From NCBI GenBank assembly GCA_036403815.1, contig DASWQH010000035.1:1-64000 (forward strand): a stretch of DNA of 64,000 nt, read 5' to 3'. A program made the translations under genes and the position numbers. Within the stretch, counting starts at the first letter, position 1; every line of letters begins with the position of its first letter. The notes under the pieces were generated by a model, which was not told the DNA's origin, searched no databases, and worked only from the letters and a program-made list of their open reading frames with translations. This document shows positions 50,759 through 58,559 of this stretch, in pieces. Origin of the DNA: JACVRN01 sp036403815 (GTDB taxonomy: Bacteria; Acidobacteriota; Blastocatellia; Pyrinomonadales; Pyrinomonadaceae).

Positions 50759-52357
50759 ATGTCCGTTAAGCTTACTACCAATCTATCGCAGCGCCTCGTG
50801 TTGACGCCACAACTGCGTCAACGCATAGAGATGCTGCAAATGACATCCCTGGAACTCACGGATTTAATCCAGCAGCAGCTTCTGGAAAACCCTGTGCTCG
50901 AAGAGGTGCAATCTCAGGAAGAGATACAGGAACTTGCGGAAAAAATTCTGGATCAGCATGCGGGCAACGACCCTTCCTCCAATTTAGATTTTGATGCGGC
51001 GGAAGGCGCAGCGTCTGCAAACGGCGCAGGCGAGGCAGACACCACATTGACCTCTTACAGTGAAGAGGCAACGGAGTTCTCCACTGCTGCCGAAGGGACA
51101 GTCGAAGGTGAAGAGTTCGGCTCCGATTTGGAAACGCGGGATTCCTTCGAGGAGATAGATTTCGGGCGCGAGTTTCAGGACTATCTAGATCCCGGATACA
51201 AGACACAGGAGTTCGAGTATAAAGAGGACGCGCCGACCTTCGAGCAGTTCCTGACTCGCCCGCCTTCGCTCTCAGACCATCTGGAATGGCAGCTCCACAT
51301 GAGTTCGGTTTCAGGCGAGGTGTGTGAAGCGGCGCTTTGCGTTATAGGGAATCTGGACGCAGACGGGCGGCTCAACGCGACCAATGAAGAAATCTGCCGT
51401 ATGGGCGGTTGGTCTGATGAGCTGGTCGAAGAAGCGCGGCTGGCCGTGATGCGGCTTGAGCCTATGGGGTGCGGTGCGCGCGACGTGCGCGAGTGCCTGC
51501 TTGTGCAGTTGGAGTCGCGCAATGAGAGCGAGCGCCTCGCGGCGCGCCTGATTCAGGATCATCTACAGGACTTGCAGCAGCACAAGCTGCCTAACCTGTC
51601 CAAGCAGATAGGCGTCCCCATCGAAGAGCTGTTAAGCGAGCTTCAGATTATACGCACGCTCGACCCTTATCCGGGGCGTCGCTACAGTTCGGAAGAGCCG
51701 ATTCTGATTGCGCCTGAGATTTACATAGAGAAGGTTGACGAGTTGACAGAGGATGGGGACGAGCTTGGCGGCTACGTCATCTACTTTGCCGACGACGGAA
51801 GCCCGCGCCTGCGCATCAATTCCACATATCAACAGATGCTCGGCAAGCCCAATACAACCAAAGAGGAGCGCGACTTTATACGCGACAAGATACGCTCGGC
51901 GGTTGACCTGCTGCGAAACATAGAGCACCGTCGGCAGACTATCTACAAGGTGGTCGAGTCCATCGTGCGTCGCCAGCGAGACTTTCTGGACGGCGGCGTA
52001 GAGCACATAAAGCCTATGATGCTCAAAGACATTGCCGAAGACATAGGCATGCATCTTTCGACGGTCTCGCGCGTCGTCAATCGCAAGTACGCGCACACGC
52101 CGCAGGGCGTCATAGAGCTGCGCCGCTTCTTCACCGAGGGCATGATGAACGAAGAGGGCGAAGAGGTTTCGACCCGCATCATCAAGCTCAGGATTAAGAA
52201 GCTGATCGAAGAAGAGGACTCGCACAATCCGATTACGGACGATCAGGTCGTCAAGATTTTAGCCAAAGAAGGCATTAAGCTGTCGCGCCGCACGGTCGCC
52301 AAGTATCGTGACCAAATGCAGATACCCGGCTCACGCGAGCGCCGCGCAGTAGTCTAA
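50759..52357 (+). CDS. rpoN: RNA polymerase sigma-54 factor
   Basis: 532 residues. Region I is Gln/Leu-rich (LSQRLVLTPQLRQRIEMLQ, then LIQQQLLENPVLEEV), where enhancer-binding proteins act. An acidic region II of about 100 residues follows. The core-binding domain includes LEWQLHM...AALCVIGNLDADGRL and LDPYPGRRYSS. The DNA-binding part has the helix-turn-helix (MHLSTVSRVVNRKYAHTPQG) and ends with the RpoN box SRRTVAKYRDQMQIPGS. It is downstream of lptB and upstream of hpf, the usual order. Regulators of the AAA+ type that would activate it are not in this window. Confidence 0.97.
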   Translation: MSVKLTTNLSQRLVLTPQLRQRIEMLQMTSLELTDLIQQQLLENPVLEEVQSQEEIQELAEKILDQHAGNDPSSNLDFDAAEGAASANGAGEADTTLTSYSEEATEFSTAAEGTVEGEEFGSDLETRDSFEEIDFGREFQDYLDPGYKTQEFEYKEDAPTFEQFLTRPPSLSDHLEWQLHMSSVSGEVCEAALCVIGNLDADGRLNATNEEICRMGGWSDELVEEARLAVMRLEPMGCGARDVRECLLVQLESRNESERLAARLIQDHLQDLQQHKLPNLSKQIGVPIEELLSELQIIRTLDPYPGRRYSSEEPILIAPEIYIEKVDELTEDGDELGGYVIYFADDGSPRLRINSTYQQMLGKPNTTKEERDFIRDKIRSAVDLLRNIEHRRQTIYKVVESIVRRQRDFLDGGVEHIKPMMLKDIAEDIGMHLSTVSRVVNRKYAHTPQGVIELRRFFTEGMMNEEGEEVSTRIIKLRIKKLIEEEDSHNPITDDQVVKILAKEGIKLSRRTVAKYRDQMQIPGSRERRAVV

Positions 52358-52360
52358 AAC

Positions 52361-52443
52361 AATGCAGAAGTCAGAATGCAGAAGGATGAATTAAAGACAG
52401 CTTCTTCTTATTATTCATCATTCTGCATTTTGCCTTCATCATT
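52361..52443. repeat. Word hairpin, AATGCAG type
   Basis: Left arm 52361-52390 is AATGCAG, AAGTCAG, AATGCAG, AAGGATG, AA (period 7). Right arm 52414-52443 contains TTCATCATTCTGCATTTTGC and is an imperfect partner. It starts three bases after the rpoN stop and ends just before the TAGGAGGG site of hpf. Confidence 0.85.
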
Positions 52444-52459
52444 TTCTAGGAGGGATCAG

Positions 52460-52993
52460 ATGGAGTTTGAGTACACGGGGCGTCATGTTGATGTGACACC
52501 AGCGATACGAAACCACGTCGAAGAGCATTTTGGAAAGATTCAGCAGATTTTTGATGATACGACGGCTCGCGCGCACGTCATCATAGAGGTCGAGAAGAAT
52601 CGACAGATTGGAGAGATTCTTGTTCACTGGCGCGAGCATACGCTGACGGCACGCGACTCCAACGCCGACATGTATCAAGCGTTGACGCGCGCCATCGCCA
52701 AGATTGAAAAGCAGGCGGTCAAGCTGAAGAAGAAGATTATTGACCGTAAGCAGAATGCTACGCGCGCGGCTATAATCGCGCCGCCGCCCGATGGACAGGT
52801 GGAAGCCAGCCCGCGCCCGTCTCGCATCATCACCGCACGGGGCTACAGCATTAAGCCTATGACGGCTGAGGAGGCCGCAATGCGCCTCTCAGAAGATACC
52901 AATCAATTCCTGGTCTTTCGTGACGCAGACACAGACCGCATCGGCGTCATCTATAAACGCAAAGACGGCAACTACGGCCTCATAGAACCGTGA
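52460..52993 (+). CDS. hpf: Ribosome hibernation-promoting factor, long form
   Basis: 177 residues from MEFEYTGRHVDVTPAIRNHVEEHFGKI. The N-terminal domain is the S30AE fold that binds the 30S decoding site. A linker with APPPDGQVEASPRPS leads to the C-terminal dimerisation domain (SIKPMTAEEAAMRLS, then NQFLVFRDADTDRIGVIYKRKDGNYGLIEP). Long HPF forms 100S ribosome dimers in stationary phase. AGGAGGG stands about six bases before ATG 52460, a strong ribosome-binding site; the frame to 52376 is hairpin sequence. Its position after rpoN is a widely conserved arrangement. Confidence 0.97.
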   Translation: MEFEYTGRHVDVTPAIRNHVEEHFGKIQQIFDDTTARAHVIIEVEKNRQIGEILVHWREHTLTARDSNADMYQALTRAIAKIEKQAVKLKKKIIDRKQNATRAAIIAPPPDGQVEASPRPSRIITARGYSIKPMTAEEAAMRLSEDTNQFLVFRDADTDRIGVIYKRKDGNYGLIEP

Positions 52994-53081
52994 AAAGCAG
53001 GGATGAGGGCGGCAGCGATGAGGGATGAAATAAGAACAGGTTTTCTTTACTTCATCCCTCATCGCTGCCGCCCTCATCCTT
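52993..53081. repeat. Word hairpin, GGGATGA/GGGCGGC type (copy B)
   Basis: Arms 53001-53029 and 53051-53079 form a perfect 29-base inverted repeat. The loop is ATAAGAACAGGTTTTCTTTAC, the reverse complement of the loop of copy A at 42302 with two changes. It begins with the hpf stop and ends about 20 bases before the yceI start. Confidence 0.95.
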
Positions 53082-53101
53082 TGATTAAAGGAGCTTCCCC
53101 C

Positions 53102-53710
53102 ATGTTTCGTAAATGTCTTGTCGTGGTTGCCATGCTGAGCCTGCTGTTTATAGCGCCTGCGGGTAATGCCACTTCTTACAATGTCGATACTAATCATTCG
53201 ACCATTGGCTTTAACGTCTCAATCCTCGGCGGCCTCTCGAAAGTTAGCGGTAAGTTCACCAGCTTCGCCGTGGTCATTGACTACGACGAGGCAGACGTTA
53301 CAAAGAGTTCCGTTACCGCCAACATTAAGGCCGATAGCATCAACACCGGCATCGAAAAGCGAGACGCGCATCTGAAGACCGCAGACTTTTTCGATGTCGC
53401 CAAATACCCGGAGATTACTTTCCAGAGCAAGCGCGTCGAGAAGAAGGGAAATCAACTCGTAGCTACGGGGACGTTCACCATGCACGGCGTCTCAAAAGAG
53501 ATTTCCATTCCTTTCACCGTCACAGGCAAAGTCACAAACCCTACGACTAAAATTATTACCTACGGCTTCAGCGCGCGTCTCGTGCTCAATCGTCGTGACT
53601 ACGGCATCAACTGGCAACACAATACCGTGCCGAACTGGGTCGGCGACGAAGTAGAGATAGAGCTTGACCTTATAACTTCGCGCCCCGTGGAAAACAAGAC
53701 GAGCCAGTGA
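53102..53710 (+). CDS. YceI-family periplasmic lipid-binding protein
   Basis: 202 residues. Signal peptide MFRKCLVVVAMLSLLFIAPAGNA is followed by an eight-stranded YceI lipocalin-like barrel: SYNVDTNHSTIGFNVSILGG, VSGKFTSFAVVIDYDE, KRDAHLKTADFFDVAKYPEITFQS, and GTFTMHGVSKEISIPFTVTG. YceI proteins bind long-chain isoprenoid lipids such as polyprenyl phosphate or quinones. AAAGGAG before ATG 53102 supports this start over the hairpin-derived frame at 53003. It interrupts the usual hpf-hprK order; a link to uppP-type carrier lipids is possible but not shown. Confidence 0.93.
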   Translation: MFRKCLVVVAMLSLLFIAPAGNATSYNVDTNHSTIGFNVSILGGLSKVSGKFTSFAVVIDYDEADVTKSSVTANIKADSINTGIEKRDAHLKTADFFDVAKYPEITFQSKRVEKKGNQLVATGTFTMHGVSKEISIPFTVTGKVTNPTTKIITYGFSARLVLNRRDYGINWQHNTVPNWVGDEVEIELDLITSRPVENKTSQ

Positions 53711-53803
53711 CCATCTTTGCTTCACTTTCGGTGCCGGGCGTCAGGGAGTTAAAGCGCCTTTGACTTCCGTGGCGCTCTCGGCTGAATCCACAGGTCTGGT
53801 GTT

Positions 53804-54763
53804 ATGTCCGAAAGCTTAACCAATAGCCCTGCCATAAGCGTACGGGATTTCATCTCGAATGCGCCCGCGAATCTTGAGCTGTGCGTGCTCGCGGGCGAGA
53901 TCGGCGCGAGCGAGCGACAGCTTACGGTGCCGCGCATACAGAAGCTTGGGCTGGCGCTCGCGGGCTTTACCAACTACATCCATTCGGGGCGTCTACAGAT
54001 TGTCGGACAGAGCGAAGTCTGGTTTCTAGGCCAGCTTGAGCCGGAAAAGAGAGCGGAGGCGATTCGTAATCTGGAGCTTGAAAGAATCAGTTGCGTACTC
54101 GTCACGAAAGGGCTTGAGCCTCCGCTGGAAATGATAGAGGCGGCTGAAAGAGCGCACTTGCCGCTCCTGCAAACTCCTCTGGTCAGCTCTGTCGCAATAA
54201 ATGTCGTGACGGACTATTTGCAGGAGGCGCTTGCTCCGCGCGCCGTGCGTCATGGAGTGCTGCTGGATGTCTACGGGCTTGGAGTTTTGATTGAAGGAAC
54301 TTCGGGCATCGGAAAGAGCGAGTGCGCGCTGGATTTAATCTCGCGCGGCCATCGTCTTGTTTCTGATGACGTAATCGAAGTCAGGCGCATCGGGACGGAG
54401 AAGATTATCGGGAGCGCGCCGGAATTATTGCGCGAGCATTTGGAGATTCGCGGGCTTGGCATTCTCAACATACGCGACCTCTTCGGCGTCTCGGCCATCA
54501 GCTCTGCCAAGACCATAGACCTTTCCATCAAGCTTGAAAGATGGGACAGAGCGGGCGAAGTTGATCGCCTGGGTATTGACCCGCGCTCTGTGGAAGTTTT
54601 GGGCGTGCGCGTGCCGCAGGTTCTTATCCCCGTCAGTCCTGGGCGCAACCTTTCGACGCTTGTAGAAACAGCCGTGCGTATTCAACTGCTGAGGTCGCGC
54701 GGCTACGACGCAGCGCAGGAGTTTGTAGCGCGCCACACAGAGATACTGGAAAGTAAGCAGTGA
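53804..54763 (+). CDS. hprK: HPr kinase/phosphorylase
   Basis: 319 residues. The N-terminal domain (about 1-130) is followed by the kinase domain with P-loop IEGTSGIGKSECALDLISRGHRLVSDD near residue 165 and the signature EIRGLGILNIRDLFG near 215. It phosphorylates and dephosphorylates Ser46 of HPr. The HPr gene downstream keeps a Ser in DAKSIL at that place, so the switch looks functional. The C-terminus ends ESKQ, where AGTAAGCAG is the first part of the next word hairpin, so the stop codon lies in a repeat arm. There is no clear ribosome-binding site at ATG 53804. Together with EI, HPr and EIIA it forms a regulatory PTS. Confidence 0.96.
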   Translation: MSESLTNSPAISVRDFISNAPANLELCVLAGEIGASERQLTVPRIQKLGLALAGFTNYIHSGRLQIVGQSEVWFLGQLEPEKRAEAIRNLELERISCVLVTKGLEPPLEMIEAAERAHLPLLQTPLVSSVAINVVTDYLQEALAPRAVRHGVLLDVYGLGVLIEGTSGIGKSECALDLISRGHRLVSDDVIEVRRIGTEKIIGSAPELLREHLEIRGLGILNIRDLFGVSAISSAKTIDLSIKLERWDRAGEVDRLGIDPRSVEVLGVRVPQVLIPVSPGRNLSTLVETAVRIQLLRSRGYDAAQEFVARHTEILESKQ

Positions 54764-54837
54764 GCGAGTCGAGCAGTAAGCAGTAAAAACTAAAACACGT
54801 TTGACTGCTCACTGCTTATTGCTCACTGCTCACAGTA
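54752..54837. repeat. Word hairpin, AGTAAGC/AGTGAGC type
   Basis: Left arm 54752-54784 includes AGTAAGC, AGTGAGC and, after a small interruption, AGTAAGC, AGT. Right arm 54804-54837 is ACTGCTCACTGCTTATTGCT then CACTGCTCACAGTA. The loop starts AAAAACTAAAAC. The left arm contains the hprK stop; the right arm ends two bases before the rapZ ATG. Confidence 0.9.
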
Positions 54838-54839
54838 CT

Positions 54840-55772
54840 ATGGTGAAGAAGAAAGCAGAGATTGAGTCTGAGAGAGCGCCGGACGTTGTCATCATCACGG
54901 GCTTGAGCGGCTCCGGCATGTCGTCGGCGACGAACGCTTTTGAAGACCTGGGATATTTCTGCGTTGATAATCTGCCGACGACCATGCTCCAGACCTTCGC
55001 GCGTCTTGTGCAGCCGGGCGAAGAGAGGGACGCGCGCATAGAGCGTGCTGCGCTCGTCATGAACATACGCGAGGGACAGTTTCTCTCGGAGTTTCAAAAG
55101 CAATTGCGCGCCTTGCGTCGTCAGGCTTTACGCGTCTTCGTCCTCTTTCTGGAAGCTTCGGACGAGGTGCTCGCGCGCCGCTTTAATGAAACCAGACGGC
55201 CTCACCCCGCCGACACCGGACAGGGACTCGTCGAATCAATTCGCGCCGAGCGGCTTGCTATGGAAGATATTCGCTCGCTCGCCAATCTCATCATAGACAC
55301 TTCGGATCACACCGTTCACACGCTTCGCAGGGTCTTAGTCGAGCGCTTCAGCCCTGACACTGTGGGCACGCCCATGCGCGTGCAGGTCTTGAGCTTCGGC
55401 CACAAGTACGGAAGCCCCGGCTCTATGGAGCTGCTGTTTGACGTGCGGCACCTGCCGAATCCCTACTTCGTGCCGGAGCTTCGAGAGCTTTCCGGGCACG
55501 ACCGGCGCGTGGTTCAATACCTGAAAGGGAGACCTGAAGTGGAAGAGACCTTGCGGCGCTTCAGCGAGCTGCTTGAATATCTCTTGCCGCTTTACAAACG
55601 CGAGGGAAAGTCGTATGTGACTGTCGGCATCGGTTGCACAGGGGGGCGGCATCGCTCCGTGATGATTGCCAACGCCCTCTCACGCCGCCTTCGCCGCGCA
55701 GGGTTCGAGGCTCAGTCTGCGCATCGTGATGTAAAGAAGGCCAGGCGGAGGAAAGTAAGCAGTAAGCGGTAA
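54840..55772 (+). CDS. rapZ: RapZ/YvcJ-family nucleotide-binding protein
   Basis: 310 residues from MVKKKAEIESERAPDVVIITGLSG. The P-loop region reads GLSGSGMSSATNAFEDLGYFCVDNLP; the lysine normally found in GxSGSGKS is Met (codon ATG at about 54918). The C-terminal domain has the family motifs FGHKYGSP, DVRHLPNPYF and GIGCTGGRHRSV, which bind RNA and sense glucosamine-6-phosphate in the E. coli protein. The role here is unknown; the rpoN/PTS neighbourhood is typical. ATG 54840 follows a hairpin arm with no Shine-Dalgarno. The end VSSKR is encoded by AGTAAGC words of the next hairpin. Confidence 0.94.
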   Translation: MVKKKAEIESERAPDVVIITGLSGSGMSSATNAFEDLGYFCVDNLPTTMLQTFARLVQPGEERDARIERAALVMNIREGQFLSEFQKQLRALRRQALRVFVLFLEASDEVLARRFNETRRPHPADTGQGLVESIRAERLAMEDIRSLANLIIDTSDHTVHTLRRVLVERFSPDTVGTPMRVQVLSFGHKYGSPGSMELLFDVRHLPNPYFVPELRELSGHDRRVVQYLKGRPEVEETLRRFSELLEYLLPLYKREGKSYVTVGIGCTGGRHRSVMIANALSRRLRRAGFEAQSAHRDVKKARRRKVSSKR

Positions 55773-55830
55773 GCAGTAAGCAGTCGAACGAAGTTTTTAA
55801 CTGCTTACTGCTTACCGCTCACAGCTCACT
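55754..55830. repeat. Word hairpin, AGTAAGC/GGTAAGC type
   Basis: Left arm 55754-55784 is AGTAAGC, AGTAAGC, GGTAAGC, AGTAAGC, AGT (period 7). Right arm 55799-55830 is AACTGCTTACTGCTTACCGC then TCACAGCTCACT. It contains the last codons and stop of rapZ and ends shortly before the EIIA start. Confidence 0.92.
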
Positions 55831-55847
55831 CTTTGATGGAGAAAAGA

Positions 55848-56309
55848 ATGACGGATAGTCCTGAGAAAAAGAGCGGTGCGGATTCGACAATCATCAGACG
55901 TGTGGGAGGCGTAATCGTCACGCACGGGCAGCTTGCGGGCGAATTGCTGGCGGCGGCTGAAATGATCGTCGGCACGGTCAAGCACATCACTTCCGTTTCC
56001 ATCGGCTGGCATGATGATGTTGACATGGCTCATAACGAGATAGAGCGCGCCATCCAGCGCGTGCAGGAAGGGCGCGGCGTGCTTATCTTGACGGACATGT
56101 TCGGGGGAACGCCGACCAACATCGCTTCCATGTTTCTCGCGGAAGGAGAAGTGGAGGTTGTGACGGGCGTCAATCTGCCGATGGTCATAAAGCTGGCGAG
56201 CCAGCAGGAAGAGGAATCGCTCCCTGAAGTCGCGCGCCGTGTACGCAACCAGGGGCAGGAGGGAATATATCTGGCGGGCGATTTACTTGCGCCGCAGAAG
56301 AAGGCTTGA
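55848..56309 (+). CDS. PTS EIIA component, mannose family
   Basis: About 153 residues. The mannose-type EIIA domain carries VIVTHGQLAGELLAAAEMI, whose His is the phosphorylation site, and ILTDMFGGTPTNIAS. A 15-residue charged N-terminus precedes it. Of three in-frame starts (TTG 55833, ATG 55836, ATG 55848), ATG 55848 is chosen because GGAG stands about six bases upstream. It ends TGA directly before the ATG of HPr. No EIIB, EIIC or EIID gene is in view, so it more likely transmits phosphorylation as a signal than feeds sugar uptake. Confidence 0.92.
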   Translation: MTDSPEKKSGADSTIIRRVGGVIVTHGQLAGELLAAAEMIVGTVKHITSVSIGWHDDVDMAHNEIERAIQRVQEGRGVLILTDMFGGTPTNIASMFLAEGEVEVVTGVNLPMVIKLASQQEEESLPEVARRVRNQGQEGIYLAGDLLAPQKKA

Positions 56310-56588
56310 ATGGTCGAGTGTCGGGTGGTTGTAGTCAACCGTCTGGGCTTGCACGCGCGCGCCGCCTCGCAGGTAGTCAGGCTGGCGAATCAGTTTCAGA
56401 GCACTATTAAGCTGGAGCGCGAGGATGGGAGCGCCGTGGCGGACGCAAAATCAATCCTGAGCGTATTGATGCTCGCCGCCGCGCGCGGGACGGAGCTTCG
56501 CGCCACAGCCGAGGGCATTGACGAAAAGGAAGCGCTCGCGCAATTGTGCGAGCTGTTTGCAAAAGGGTTCGGGGAAGTACAGAAGTGA
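56310..56588 (+). CDS. ptsH: HPr phosphocarrier protein
   Basis: 92 residues. NRLGLHARAASQVVRLA carries the active-site His15 equivalent, and DAKSILSVLML carries the Ser46 equivalent that HPr kinase targets. It moves phosphate from EI to EIIA. The start ATG follows the EIIA stop with no gap, and the stop overlaps the GTG of ptsI by four bases (GTGA), so EIIA, HPr and EI are translationally coupled. The presence of Ser46 together with hprK two genes upstream makes a complete Ser-phosphorylation switch. Confidence 0.97.
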   Translation: MVECRVVVVNRLGLHARAASQVVRLANQFQSTIKLEREDGSAVADAKSILSVLMLAAARGTELRATAEGIDEKEALAQLCELFAKGFGEVQK

Positions 56589-58375
56589 GAGAACGCGTAA
56601 GAAGAAGGGAAGAGCGCTGGCACGGGCTGGGCGTGTCCGACGGAATAGTTGTCGGGCGGGTGCTGCGCATACACAACGGGTCGCGCAATATCTATCGCGC
56701 GACCCTTGAAGAAGCGGATGTTGAGCGCGAGGTGCGTCGCTGGCACGCCGCCGTGCGCCTTGCACGACGCCAGCTTCTTAAAATCAAAGCGCGCGCAGAG
56801 CACGAGCTTGGCGCAGACCACGCTTACATCTTCGACGCACACCTTTTGATGATTGAAGACAAGAAACTTCGCAACGATGTAGAGAACTATATACGGCTTG
56901 AGCGAGCCAACGCCGAGTGGGCGGTCAAGGTCGTAGGCGACCGTATACTGGCCGTGTACGCAGAGATTAAGGACGATTACCTGCGTGAGCGCGGCTCGGA
57001 TATTGAAGATGTCATGCAGCGCATTCTAGTCGCCTTAAGCGGAGAGGGCTTGCGCTATCGTACGCTCACGGAAGACGCTGTGATTGTCTCGGAAGACCTG
57101 CTGCCTTCTGCCGTCGCAGAGCTTGATTTCAATTATGCGCGCGCCATTGCGACGGACGCGGGCGGCTGGACATCGCATACGGCGATTCTAGCGCGCGGTC
57201 TTGGGATTCCGGCAGTCGTCGGCCTTCGAGAGCTTTATCGCCGCGCGCGCACGGGCGACCCCGTCATCGTTGATGCTTACGCGGGCGAAGTTATACTGCA
57301 CCCGTCGAAAGAAACTATAGCGCATTACAAGTCTCTTTCAGCGGATGCGAAACGAGCCGGGCTGGCTGTGGCCGAGAGCACCACGGGGCCTCTTCGCACG
57401 GAAGACGGCGTTGAGATTATCTTGCGCGCCAACCTGGAGCTGCCCGCCGAATTTGAAGGCGTACACCGCTTCGGCGCGCGGGGCGTCGGACTCTACCGCT
57501 CCGAGTTTCTCATGTCACAACACGGCAGGATGCCGTCTGAAGACGAACAGTGCGAGGCATATAGAGAGATTGCCAGTCTTGCAGGTGAAGACGGAGCAAC
57601 CATCAGGCTCTTTGACCTCGGCGGTGATAAATCGACCGGCGGGCTTTCGGACGGCGAGCGCAACCCAGCCCTGGGCTTGCGCGCCATACGCTTCAGCCTG
57701 CGTCATGAGGATGAGTTGCGGACGCAGGTGCGCGCGGTCTTACGCGCTGCGGCGCATGGCCGTCTGAGTATAGTGCTGCCTATGATTTCTGATTTAAGTG
57801 ATGTCAGGAGCGCGCGTCGCATCATTGACGAAGAGCGCGCCGCTCTGGTCAAACGTGGCATCGGCGTGGGTCAGGTTCTAGTGGGCGCGATGATAGAAGT
57901 GCCTGCGACAGTCCTTATAGCAGACAAGATTGCGCTTGAGGTTGATTTCTTCAGTCTGGGAACGAACGATCTGGTTCAATATCTTCTGGCCGTTGATCGC
58001 GGCAACGACGAGGTGGCCGACTGGTTTCGCTCGCTTCACCCGGCTGTGCTCGCAAGCATCAAGCGAACGATTGAAGCGGCGCGCGCGGCTTCAATCCCGG
58101 CTGTTGTCTGCGGAGAGATGGCCTCGTCGCCGGTTTACGCCTCTATTCTCATAGGTCTGGGCGTGACCGAGCTGAGCATGACAATCTCCGCGATTCCGCG
58201 CGTCCGGCGCACGGTCGCAGGAATTACTGTGCGCGAGGCAAAAGAGATTGCCGAAGAATGCCTGGATTGTAAGACCGCAGATGATGTTGAAGAGCTTGTG
58301 CGCGTTCGCTTAGGCTCGCGATGGCCTCATCTTTTTCCACCAAAATCCTTGCCAGCAACTAAAAGCCAAGAGTAA
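56585..58375 (+). CDS. ptsI: PTS enzyme I (phosphoenolpyruvate-protein phosphotransferase)
   Basis: 596 residues from GTG 56585, overlapping the HPr stop. The N-terminal HPr-binding domain begins HGLGVSDGIVVGRVLRI. The active-site His lies in TDAGGWTSHTAILARGLGIPAVVG. The C-terminal PEP-binding barrel has RFGARGVGLYRSEFLM, GGDKSTGG, GVGQVLVGAMIEVPATVL, FFSLGTNDLVQYLLAVDRGN and VVCGEMASSP, all standard. The frame extends upstream to 56546, but that would overlap HPr by 43 bases with non-family sequence. It starts the PEP-dependent phosphorelay to HPr and EIIA. It is the last gene of the rpoN-PTS series; a 184-base gap follows. Confidence 0.97.
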   Translation: MRERVRRREERWHGLGVSDGIVVGRVLRIHNGSRNIYRATLEEADVEREVRRWHAAVRLARRQLLKIKARAEHELGADHAYIFDAHLLMIEDKKLRNDVENYIRLERANAEWAVKVVGDRILAVYAEIKDDYLRERGSDIEDVMQRILVALSGEGLRYRTLTEDAVIVSEDLLPSAVAELDFNYARAIATDAGGWTSHTAILARGLGIPAVVGLRELYRRARTGDPVIVDAYAGEVILHPSKETIAHYKSLSADAKRAGLAVAESTTGPLRTEDGVEIILRANLELPAEFEGVHRFGARGVGLYRSEFLMSQHGRMPSEDEQCEAYREIASLAGEDGATIRLFDLGGDKSTGGLSDGERNPALGLRAIRFSLRHEDELRTQVRAVLRAAAHGRLSIVLPMISDLSDVRSARRIIDEERAALVKRGIGVGQVLVGAMIEVPATVLIADKIALEVDFFSLGTNDLVQYLLAVDRGNDEVADWFRSLHPAVLASIKRTIEAARAASIPAVVCGEMASSPVYASILIGLGVTELSMTISAIPRVRRTVAGITVREAKEIAEECLDCKTADDVEELVRVRLGSRWPHLFPPKSLPATKSQE

Positions 58376-58559
58376 AATCCCGGCCTGAGCCGTAATTTCT
58401 CCGAAGCTAGAGCTTGAGAGATTGCCTGCTCCTCAATCAAAGAACTCTGGGACGAGTGCGTAAGACATTTTGAAGCCCGCTCGGATTCTAACGCGCGTCA
58501 CAATCTAAAGAAGCGCGCCGTCAAACAGCAATGTCTCCGAAACATCAGGTGAAAAGCTC

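Noticed and set aside
53753..53780. Terminator between yceI and hprK
   Set aside because: AGCGCC/GGCGCT can pair around a 12-base loop, but no T run follows on either strand.
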